From Diphasiastrum complanatum (Eukaryota > Streptophyta > Lycopodiopsida > Lycopodiales > Lycopodiaceae): a stretch of 64,000 nt of DNA. Both the position numbers and the translations under genes were made by a program. Position 1 is the first letter of the stretch. Every line of letters begins with the position of its first letter. The DNA is taken from NCBI GenBank assembly GCA_029204225.1, contig MU832052.1:1-64000 (forward strand). The letters run 5' to 3'. Shown here in pieces: positions 1 to 11,657 of this stretch. The notes beneath the pieces were generated by a model. The model did no database searches and was not told the DNA's origin. It saw only the letters and a program-made list of their open reading frames with translations.

Positions 1-844
1 TAGACAAATGAGCAACAACTACTTTTGTGCATCACTCAAGTACTGCATGCCTTACAGGTGACAAAACAAGATGAATCATGATAGATCCGAGAGGATAGAT
101 CTTAAATTGTAATTCAAATTTCATGGCAAATTCCAATGATAAATGATCATTTAAATATTTATTATTGACAAATTACAATCATGATTCATGGTTCATGATT
201 AAACATAAATAGCTAGCTGCAGCCTGCAATTAACAAGTAATAAGTATGCATTGTGGCATGCCGCATGTGCAATGCCACGGCCCACCACATGGCACAATCA
301 CAATGTATGAAAAGTTAAAACGTAATGTACAAAATTCAAATTACAATGTACATACTTATTACTACATAATACATAATACATATCAATGATTTCAGATCAA
401 TCATCATAAAGTCTTTAAAGTTTAGAGTGCATAAAGTTAAAAGCAAGTAGTACGTACTGGGCCCATGCCTTCCTGAGAGGCTCTAGCTTCTGGTCAACAG
501 AAGCCCGCTCATCAAGAAGCCCCTTTGTCTTCAGGTGCTCGCAAGATGGCCCTGCCACACCTGCCCAATTGCACTCACCGCACTCATCGCCCTCCTCCAT
601 GCCGGGGTCCTAGCCAAATGAAATGGCAGATCGCAGGTGTAGACAACTGTCGAACGACAACCTCTGCCTCTGCCATGGCTCTGGGAGCGAAGCTGGACAC
701 ATAGTACTCCCTACCCCCCATCTGTGTAGTGCGGCCCCGTCTACCTCTCCCTCTTAGGGCCAGACGGTTCAAACGGTTCAAACCAGGTCCGAACGATTCG
801 ATGGTTCAAACCGTGAAAGGCAGTTCGAACCGCGGTTCGATGCA
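1..844. other. No recognisable gene; AT-rich flank
   Basis: No coding similarity was recognised here. Short open frames at 415-781 on the minus strand have no familiar motif. The right part holds a cluster of GGTTCAAAC-like words, listed separately. It lies upstream of a copia remnant that begins near 845. Confidence 0.6.
762..838. repeat. Cluster of direct and inverted GGTTCAAACC-like words
   Basis: Within about 75 bp the words GGTTCAAAC, GGTTCAAACC, GGTTCAAACCG, GTTCGAACCG and CGGTTCGATG follow one another in direct and inverted order, so the stretch can fold on itself. The word resembles a tRNA B-box, but no cloverleaf could be drawn around it. It may be the edge of a small inverted-repeat element. 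Confidence 0.45.
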
Positions 845-2640
845 ACCTTGCAGTTGCTAAAGAGTCATAATCTCGTAACAAAGATCAAGATAGATGAAAA
901 GGTATGTGAAGGCTGTGTCATGGGAAAACAAGACAGAGAGATCTCCAAAGAATGAATCTAAGAGAGCACAAAGGATTCTAAAAATCTTTCATACTGATGC
1001 TTGTTAACCAATGCAAACAATATCAATAAGTGGTTCTTATTTTTTCATAATATTTGTTGATGATTTTAGCAGGAAGACGTGGATTTATTTTGTCTCAAAA
1101 AAATGAATGCATTTGCTTGTTTTTGTGAATTCAAGAATCTTGTCTAGAACCAAAGTGATTGTCAAAATCAAGATTGTTAGATCTGAAAATGGTGGAAAGT
1201 ACTTGTCAAATACTTTCAATAAGTTTTGTAAGAAGGGGATCAAAAAACAAGTAACTGCTCCATAATATACCAGAATAGAATGGTGTTGCAAAGAGAAAGA
1301 ACGAGACCATTATGGAGATGGCATGATCATCCATGCTGCAACACAAGAATTTACCAAATATTTTTTGAATTTGAATCTTGTAATATGGTGGTGTTCGTGC
1401 TAAATAGATGTCCAACAACAAAATCGTTGGAATGACAATTGAGGAAGCATTTACAAGTAAAAAGTTCAATGTATTACATCACGATATTTTTGGTTGTGAC
1501 GCATATGCACATGTCCCTAAAGAGACAACAAAGAAACTTGACACAAAGTCAACCAAGTGCATAATCATTGGATATGATAAGCATGCCAAAGCTTATCGTT
1601 TGTATGATCAGGATGCCAAGAAAATTGTGATCATCAAGGATGTAATATTTGATGAGAATGGAGATCAATCACTTAATGATGAGGTTCACATGCCGTTATA
1701 AGATGACGAGGATGAAATAATAGATGATGGCAAAGTAAATGAGGATCAATTTAAGGAGAAGACAAAGGCAAATGCTATATCATAATCCAGATACACCAAA
1801 AAGGTCGTGTAAGTAGTTCTTGAAGATGACTAGTGATGCCAAAGTGGAAGACAAGACGAGATCGTGTATATCCAGGAGATCATTGAGAAAATGAAAGCCT
1901 CTATGATTGGAAATGAACTTGGCCTTGATGAGCTCGGTTCTGGAGTCGCAGGATCCAAGGAATTATGAGGAAGCCAAGGATGGTAGGGAATGGCAAAAGG
2001 CAATGGAACTTGAGTTGGAATCCATTGTGAAGAATGATATGTGGGGACCTAGTGGAGTTGTTGAAAGACAAGGAAGCTATCACAAGCAAGTGGATAGACA
2101 AGAGCAAATATGGCAATGATGGTACATTGAATAAGCACAAAGCAAGGTTAGTTGCAAGGGGCTTTGAGCAGAAAGATGGTCTTGATTTAGACAAAATATT
2201 TGCTCCTGTAGCTAAGATGGTGACCATTCCCTCAGGTTATTGCTATTTCATCTTACTATGATTGGAAACTCCAACAAATGGATGTTAAATCGGCTTCTTT
2301 GAATGGAGTTTTAGAAGATAAAATTTTTATGGAACAACCAAGAGGGTTTGTGGAAGCAGGGAGAGGGCATTCAGTTTGTAGACTCAAGAAGGCTATGTAT
2401 GGACTAGTGCCAAGGGCATGGTACTCTTGCACTGAGTAAAATCACAATTGATGCTAATCTCTATATTCTTCATTAAAATAGCAATATTATATTCATCGTA
2501 ACATATGTTGCTGACCTAATTATCAATGGAAGTACTGATGACTTGATTGAGGAGATTTATTGTGACAATCAAAGCTGCATTACCCTCACGTTGAACCCAA
2601 GGTATCACTCTTGTACTAAGCACGTAGAAACTCAGCTCTA
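845..2640 (+). mobile_element. Decayed Ty1/copia polyprotein (pre-integrase to RNase H), no LTRs seen
   Basis: Plus-strand translations across shifting frames follow the copia pol order. The pre-integrase zinc motif VCEGCVMGKQ is near 900. The integrase core follows, with a site reading RSENGGKY near 1180 where copia normally has an Asp. The integrase tail (VPKETTKKLDTKSTKC, CIIIGYD) lies in an open frame at 1408-1701. Reverse transcriptase pieces are at 1950-2420 (DKHKARLVARGF, APVAKM, QMDVKSAS, CRLKKAMYGL). RNase H (IYCDNQSC) is at 2555-2630. The stretch between the RT active site and RNase H is mostly deleted, and frameshifts and stops are frequent. No LTR was recognised on either side. 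It is an old, dead copy lying just upstream of the first SERINC exon I can find. Confidence 0.85.
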
Positions 2641-3750
2641 TTTTCAAATTTCTTTTCACATGCTTCATTTTGCCAGTGTTTCATATTTGCGTGCATAATG
2701 AGAGACATTGTAAATATTGAATACTAAAAAGCTTTAAGATTGTAAAAGTTAAATTCAACACACTTTACAAATCCTGGTTTGGATATAATAGGTGAAACTT
2801 TTAAGATTTCTAGTTTTTTAGAATTTTAGAACCTCCATCCTATTTGTCGGTTTTTTAGCATTTTGCTGCAACCTTTTTACATTTTTTATTCTCTTACAAT
2901 GAGCTGCTTCCATCAAACTTAACAACTCATCAATTTGAGAGGTAGATTTAGGGAGATCAAGTTTTCATCTTTTAAGGTTCCTGTTGCTTAATTTTTTTTC
3001 AAATTTTTGCATCCATTTTTCATCTCTTTATCTTTTTCTTTTTGTGTCACTAACTACAAAACAATACAATGAAGAATTTAGATAGATACACTCACTTCCT
3101 TATCTCCTACGTCACCCACTATTCATACATTGGTGTCTTTAGATGAGATGGATGGTAAAAGATGGTATAAGATGAAAAAAAAATAGCTCCAACTAAGATT
3201 ACTAAATGAACATCAATCACAAGTCATAAAATAGCGATCAGTTCCATAGCTCTTAGTTCAACTAGCTTCAGTAGCTAAATTTAGTACCATTTAGCTGGCT
3301 TGTATCACTTAGCTTGTTATTATTAGACTCTGGTGGATTTCGTTGATATTTTCATCAATTACGAGTGTGCTTTCTTGCTATATCAGTGTACTTGCATTCT
3401 CATCTCTATAATTTGTTCAATATGTGATGTTTTGCCTGTAAATCCCATGTTTTAACATTTTGGAAATGAAAACGATCCATGAAGCAACTGTGTCAACTAA
3501 ATCTCTTATTCTTTGGCTATTTATATGATTTTAGTTTGTTATTGATGTGAGCACTTGGATTACAAATAGTATTGTCTCTAACTCTTACTTTTGAAAGCTA
3601 TTCTGGAGGAGAGGCTCAACTAGTTAATAAGGTCAATGCCTTCAATTCATCGTCCACCACATTATTTTTTAGAATATGAATCCCAAAAAGTGAAGCTTTT
3701 GTAATTGGCATGTATTTGAAGTCTACTAACATACTGTGTGGACCATGCAG
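2641..3750. other. Non-coding stretch upstream of first visible SERINC exon
   Basis: I see no coding similarity. The first visible SERINC exon, at 3751, starts in mid-codon after an AG acceptor, so upstream exons must exist. I looked for their expected hydrophobic and Trp-rich motifs here and did not find them. Confidence 0.5.
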
Positions 3751-6700
3751 GTGAAATTGCAAGATATGGTGCCGGGTAAGACATGGTTTATCGTTTCATT
3801 TCTATTAACTTCTTGTTGCATATTTTATGTGAACTCTATATCGTTGGCACTTAATAAGCAGAACCCTATTTGTGCTCCAATGAAATATGTGGTTTGACAG
3901 TATGGTCTTGGATAAGGCAAATGAATGCTAGGCCATCTAGTCAAAGGATATTGTAAGTGATTATTAATATTCTTTATTGTTGTCAATGCTAACATGACAA
4001 AAATATAAGAAGGTATGCAAGGAGTAATTTTTAAGGCTAAGGCACCTTAAATCATAAAGAGGTTAAGCGCATCCTATGTCGTGACAACTTCACAACCTTT
4101 GACAAATTTGACACTCTTGCATCTGAAAAATAAGAAAAGAATGTAGTTTTGGAACTTTCATTTTTTGTAATTTATTGGTTTCAAGCTTGAAAATTTTATT
4201 TTTGATTGAAGATCAAATAATCTCATCTAAATCATTGTAATTTGGCAGGATCTTTTTGCTCGTCCAACTCCTTAGTGTTATCAACTTTATCTATTGGTGG
4301 CATGAATATTGGGCTTCTGAAGAAAAAAAGAGCCAATGGTAAAGTGTTTCCAGTTTTCAAACTTCATTTATTATAATATAAAAAATTATCATAAAGTTTG
4401 TACGTTTCCAATGTAACGTTGTCAGCTCTTTTTAGTGCAATTCAGAATAACTTCAAAAATCACTAATAGGATGAGTTTTCTAAGTCTATGTCCTATTATA
4501 TATACATGAAACTGTTTTGGTTTGTAATGTGACCAAGAAGAATTTGCTTTCGAGCTATTTCGGTCTAGTTTTTGGTTATGAAGTGAATGCATTTTCCTTG
4601 AACTTGAAGTTGATCTATAGTTCTTTATTTTAGGAATTTCTTTTCTCTAACTTATATGAGCTCTTATTTATGGACGTATCATTAAGTTGATTTTTTTTTT
4701 TTGACACCACATAATGTTGATTTTCTGATTTTTGGACAATGATTGATTAGTACGTACAATCAATCTTCAAGAGGTGTTGATTGCTAAATCAAGTGATCTA
4801 ACAAGTTCTATTGATTAGATCAAGATGTAGATGTAGATCCTTAACTATCTAGCAAGATCAACATGTGTAAACTTCAATAAACATCAAGAGTGGCCTCACA
4901 CGTGTGGAAAACAGTCCTTGTACGGACTTTGAGTAGAGAGCAAAGTACAATACTTAATGATAGCTTACAAAGCATAAAATCACAATTCTATTGGTGAAAT
5001 CACAAGAAAAATGCATAAGATCTCAATGTCTCATCAACTTCTCATTGATCAAGGTGATCTACTTATAGATCAAGTACAAGCACGACCTGTATGCTGATTC
5101 AGCAGGTCTGGCACGTGTGAAGAGTGCCACATCATTTAGATCCACCAATGGGAGCAAGTTATTCCCATATCACAAAGTTGACTTATGCTACTAGCTAGAA
5201 TCCAACTACTAGTCTCCTTAAAAATAGGATCTAGGAGAATATGTACATGTGATAAGATACAGCCAGCTTCACACGTGTGAACAACATCTTAGCATGTGGG
5301 ATCATTTACTCATTCACATGGCAGTGATAGCTACATACAAGGAAATAGTGCCAAATGGCAATTTCATAGATTCTAGTCAAAACACTAGTTCACACTTGTG
5401 TAGATTGATCTAACTTAAATCCAACTATATACAGGTAATCTTTTGCCTTCCATTCACACGCAAGAACAGGCTCCTCACGTGTGGGATCAGAATATGAACA
5501 TTAACCATAAGATTAACATATTTGATCTACAAGTTAGAAGTGACATTTCAACACGGAAATCATCAATGAATGCATTAGAAGAATAACATATTGATAAACT
5601 AGAAAGAGAGGCTAGAGCCATATTGATCCGGTTAATTATAGATAGAGATACTATTGGCATTGTATAATGTACTCGTGTTTTGTTGAGCACGTTGAGTTGA
5701 CTCACGTTTTTGTCACAAGCTCTGAGAAGGGTGCTTATGCTTCATACTTGTTGCCGGTTTGATGTCATTCAATATGGTTCCATGTGATTTCATTTCACAT
5801 AATACAAAAATAGATGTTCGATAAAGAATCACTTCATGGCCCAAAATTGGACCGCACTCCTCTTGGAAGTTCAAGCAAACTAGGTAAGTGAATTGCTCTT
5901 GAAAACACCTTTAATCTAATACCCATATTGGCACCAATAAAAAACAAAAACAAAAACAAAAAATTTTGCGTTCCGCGAAACCCCAATGGGAAATCCCGGA
6001 CTTTACAAAACCACAATGCACATGACAATGGACAAATTTTTTTTTTCACAAATTACAATATGAATTCGATTATCTAAACTCTATAGTGTTCCATCATCTA
6101 GATTCCATGTTCCAACTTCTACTTAACAATGTATTTCATGATTTATCCATGATCCATCATCAATGCTAGGTGAACATTAAAATACAGATTAACAAATTGA
6201 AAAGCAAAATTAAAGAATCATATTTTTGAAGGTCCAATTCTTTTTTAATCGAATGGGACATAAACAATTCATTGACAAATTGAGATTTGTTTGCCAATCC
6301 TACTAATTACATTGGATCCTTGTTATGCCATTTTGCCATAATGCAACTTGTTGATACTTGCTCACTTAGTAGGGTTAGGAATTTGTTCCCAACCCCAATC
6401 ATAAGTGGCTCTTGATGGCTAAAAATAGGATAACCCAAGGGAATGTATAATCAATTGTTCTAGAGTTTGATGTAGGAGAGTTATACAATATAGTTTATGT
6501 TTTTTTTTTACTTTTGTACCTTTTTTGTGGACTTTTTTGTACGTATTACGGACATATCAAAATTAGTTTATAAACTCCAGTTGTTTCTAGTTTTTGAGAC
6601 TTTAAATTTTGGAAATTTTCTTTTGCCTTTTAGGATTTGATTGATTGTGTTATTTTTGCATAAGTCACTTCTTGCTACTATTACGGCATTTCCGATCTAT

Positions 6701-9700
6701 ACAATTTGCTTGGAGTATCTTCATATGTACCATGCCATATACTGCTATATTCTTTTAACACTCTTTAGGATGTACTGACTTGGTCTCTGTCTGCATTCAG
6801 CGTAGTTTTTCTGGCATTCTTTAGCAGTGGCACACATATCTTTGAGCCTTAATTTTGAGTTCTTGGTCGATTAGGTTGGCATTATGTTGATTTGTCTTGA
6901 GGAAAGTTATTGTTGCATGCTTTAGCCATGTTGTTCAAACTTCATAATGATTACTTAATTTGGCATTTGTGGTCCTTTCATAAAGCATTGTGATTTTAGA
7001 TAGTTGGTACTTAGTCATTGTTCTGGTTTTCCGACTACTTCTTTGTCATATACATTTTTGCAGCTTCTTCTTGGTACATGCATCTTTTATAAGTGCCTCT
7101 ATATTATATATTGCAATAACATTGGATTCCTTTTTGCAGTTTCAACATTGTCTTTCTATTGATGATGAGGACACTATCTTCACTAGGGGAAAGCTATTAT
7201 ATGCGTATTCTTGATAGCTCCTTGGACCATTTTGATATTAGACCATATAGTTGGGCACTTGAGCCCCTTGCTAATGATTTGACATGTCTTAGAGACATAC
7301 ATTGATTGTTGTCTATTAGGTACTACTAAAAATTTAGACCCCTAATCAAGTTTGGGCCCTAGAACTCTATAAATAGGGATCCATGTCCTCATTTTAGTTG
7401 GATAATTGTTTGGACTCTGGAAGCTAGTTCTTAAACCGAAAAGTAACTTGAGATCAATTTAGCATATCTCCAAGTTATGCTCAGTTTAGCGGGATCAGAC
7501 TACTTGCAGAAATTGTCATTTTGTTACTATTTTAGATCAGCCTGATTTATGCATTTGCATCTCTCTATTCGTGTTCTGTTTTGATATTCCCTTCAGAACA
7601 TTGTGTATGATTCCACCCAACTCTAAACAAAGATCTATGAACTGTTTTGCATGGAAAAGCTTTGAGGTGATAAAATCTGTAGAGATACAAGAAAGTTCAG
7701 GTTATATTACTTGAAAAATATTTGTGCATTATAGCTTAGGTCCTAGACTATCTTTCACAATCTAGAATGAAAGTTGATCAATAAAGCTCTTTGCTTTCTT
7801 ATCACAGCCTGATATGTTAATGGATGTTGAAAATTTGTGTTTGTGAAAAATCTTCTTTCTAAGATATGAAGGGTTCTTTAATGAAGTCCTATACAATTTT
7901 GTGTGCCTTTTATCTTTAGCTTCAAAGCATGAATACAAGAATAATTTTGATTTTCCTTTGTGCAGCCATGTGCCAATGATGCTCGTATCAATAGGATCAT
8001 TTGGAGTCTCCCTTTTCGCAATTGTTGTAATGTACATTTGGTTTGCTCCTCACGTCTCTTGCAGTCTCAACATTTTCTTCATTACATGGACACTTGTACT
8101 TATTTATATCATGACCGCGATATCTTTGCACTCAAAAGTAAGACTCACTTCCTTTTATTTGTTCACCTAAGCATTTGTTGAACAAAAAAGGGTGATATAG
8201 ATTATAGATTATGCCATCTATTTAAGGTCAAATTTAGCTGGTTGTTGGGTATTTCAGAGAACAGATAGCATGCAAGGGAATGCATGCAAACAGCTGTATG
8301 GTAGACATTCTAATACATAGTAATCGCTTCCTGTTTGTGAATGAGAACCTATGCTACATTTTCTGGGTGTTTCCTTTCACCACTTGTCCTTGCATCACAT
8401 TAATACTAACCCAAATTCAATCCCCTTCCTTCAGAAAGCCTATTTTCAATGTTTTAAAGCAAAATGAACACATCTGGTATTTGTCACTGTCAGGTGCACG
8501 ACGTTGCAAATGTCGGTACATGAGAAGTAACATCCATGGCCTAGTAACTTATCTCCAGCTGTCTGTCTGTAGTTTTGCCTGCTCTGATCAGTTCTAACCT
8601 TAAACTGCATGTACTAGGAGCAACCTGGCAAACAGTTAAACTTCATTGAAAATATGTCAAATTCCATGCTACTGATAACAGACTTGTTCTGATGTAATCC
8701 AGAAGGAAAATGTATATGATAATATGTGATTTGAAGTGAAAATAGTCAAGGATAAGTGGTCCACTGAGAACAAGAGTGACTGTCAGAAATTTTGCTAGAA
8801 GGATGACACTGAAAGCATGCAAATAAAACTCTGAAAGAGACAGATGTGCAGAGTTGATTATTTGATTGAGTGAGATCAAACAGGAGGACTTTTTTCCTTG
8901 CTATGACGAAGTTAGCTAATAGAATGCCACTATTGGAGAATCAAGATCGTTAGTGATTGTCAAGGTTAAGAGGAACTCTGTGAGTTCATGAAAAATTGGC
9001 CAACGATGAAGTTTGGGATTGCCAGTCTATGCTCAAGTTTTGTGCTACTCAAGTCGGCATGAAGGTTGCTTAGCCCTGGCAATATCATCTACAAAATTTA
9101 CATATTGTCAGGCAGACGAATATCACTCTAATCAAGCTGAGGCTCCACTGGTCAAAAAAGGTTTAGTAGATCTCTGAATGCTGTTTTATTTGCAAGCTTA
9201 GAATGATTCAGTTCGTTTCGGTCTCAAAAGAAAAGACAATGGGTATCTTGAATTGTCAGTCACAGATATACTAAGCACACAAAGGTATCTAAAAAACCCA
9301 AAATGTTTTTGGGCCAAGAAAATTACCTGCTGTTGTCAAATATGAAGCGCAGAAGAATCTTAAGCACAAAAGAGGATAATAACACAAGCTCTGGAATGTG
9401 CAAAACAATTGTAACCAAGTTTTTATTTTTGGTCAAAAGCTTGCACCAAGTTGAGTACTTTTATAAGATCGATAAGCCAATCTCTATGTGCTTAATAGCA
9501 AGTTTGAAGTTTGGCAGGGCTGGAACTAAAATGGGCCATTTATGATGATCCAAAAACCATCTTTGATAAATTTTGTAGTGTAACATATAAAGATTTTATT
9601 CTTTTACCTAATGCTGAAAATCATGTCCAACTTCCCTACAAAAAAATTCAGATTGAAATCAAAGACTTTGGAAAAAGAATCAGTTTCAGTTTCAGAGTGA

Positions 9701-11595
9701 AAATGGCTCACAAGATGGTTATGCTGGGGTTTATGCAAACGATTAACAAACATTCACAGAAAAGGAAGATGCTCTATAAGAAACTACTATACCCAAGCTC
9801 ATGAAAAGCTTTTTCTTTGGAGATCTCTAAGTAGCAAAACACGATAATGTCTAACAGCTCATTATCTGTGCACCATACAATGCAGGTTAGTGCTGGATTA
9901 ATGGCATCAGGAATTATGGCAGTTTACCTAGTTTTCCTTTGCTGGTCTGCTATAATGAGGTGAGAGGATTTAAGTGTGTATGGATGTGAGAAAAACATAT
10001 TTTCACAAATCCCAGGCTTCATTTGACTCATGTGTTACGACTATCATCCTTGTTGCAGTGAGCCATTGTCAGAAACTTGCAACACAAGACCGAGACAGAC
10101 AGGAAAAGGTGATTGGTTGACAATTGTGGTATGTTCTTTAAAGACAAAATAGACGTGTTTCATTTTTAATCATATCGTGAATTTGCTACAATATTAAAAA
10201 TGATTAGATTATTGATCTGCAAATGCTTTTGGTTAGAAAACTTTCTTGGGATGAGGTTTTCTTTGTTCCTCTTTGATTGACTTTCTGACTTCACGGTTGT
10301 CGTCGCTTTGAGAATCACAATCCTTCCTAGTTCATTTCTTTAAACTAACTTTGAGAATAAAGCTACCATAAACATTTGTGTATCAAGCAACCTGAATTTT
10401 TGGTATCATGGGTCACACAGTTACCATGGGTTGCTATTTGTTGAGTTTTGTCTTTAGGACCAGTTTGGTAGTCTAAAAATTGTCCCAATATGTTCCCACA
10501 ATTTTGAAAAAATTGTGGTCCATCAATTTGCGCTTGGCACGGAGACGGTGTACACACCACTGGCCAGTCGGTGCACGACATCTGTCTCGCCACATCAGCA
10601 TGTTTCAACACATTCTGTGCGACACGTGTCAAATTTTTTTTCCGCCGTACTGACACGTGTCCGGCAGAGGTTATGGCCCGCGTCTGGCCATGCATTGTCA
10701 CGTTGCAACACTTGTCAATGCATGGGCCATACCCTCTCTCTCTCTCTCCCTCTCTCTCTCTCCCATATTGACACGTGTCCGGCAGAGGGTATGGCCCACA
10801 TCTAACCATGACACGTGTCCGGCAGAGGGTATGGCCCCTCTCTGTCTCTCGCTCGCTCCTCTCCCTCGCTTCTCCCCCTCGCTCGCTCTCTCCCTGCTCG
10901 CTGCTCGCTCTCTGCCTACCCCTGCTCGCTTCTCCCCCTCGCTCTCTAACTGCTCGCTTCTCCCCCTCGCTCTCTCCATGCTCGCTCTCTGCCTCGCTTC
11001 TCCCTCTCGCTCGCTCTGTCCCTGCTCGCTTCTCCCCCTGCTCGCTCTCTGCCTACCCCTGCTCGCTTCTCCCCCTTGCTCTCTCCCTGCTCGCTTCTCC
11101 CCCTGCTCGCTCTCTCCATGCTCGCTCTCTGCCTCGCTTCTCCCCCTCGCTCTCTCCCTGCCCGCTCCTCTCTCTGCTGGCTCTCTCCCTGCTCACTTCT
11201 CCCCCTCGCTTCTCTCCCGGCTCGCTCTCTGCCTGCCCGCTCTCTCCCTGCTCGCTTCTCCCCCTCGCTTCTCTCCCTGCTCCCTCTCTGCCTGCCTGCT
11301 CTCTCCCTGCCCGCTCCTCTCCCTGCTGGCTCTCTCCCTGCTCGCTTCTCTCCCTCGCTTCTCCCCCCGCTCGCTCCTCCCCTTCACTCGCTCCCTGCTC
11401 GGCTCACGCCTCTGCTCGCTCGCTCCTCCCCTTCGCTCTCTGCTCGCTCCTGCTCGCTCTCCTCCGTCCTCCCTCGCTCTCTCCCGTTGCTTCCCCCCCC
11501 CTTGCTCCTGCCCTCGCTCTCCTCCGTCCCCTGCTCCCTGCTCGCTCCTGCCCTCGCTCTCCTCCGTCCCCTACTCCCTGCTCTCTCTGTCCCTC

Positions 11596-11657
<62 letters not shown>

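Noticed and set aside
415-781. Two small minus-strand frames near the left edge
   Set aside because: Composition is protein-like, but no motif, homologue or splice context could be named.
762-838. Possible tRNA gene
   Set aside because: B-box-like words are present but no acceptor stem, anticodon arm or A-box could be assembled.
3901-3952. Candidate SERINC exon reading VWSWIRQMNARPSSQRI between AG and GTAAGT
   Set aside because: Its phase fits the next exon but not the exon at 3751-3775. The stretch at 4249-4338 fits both neighbours and matches the family (IFLLVQLLSVINFIYWW).
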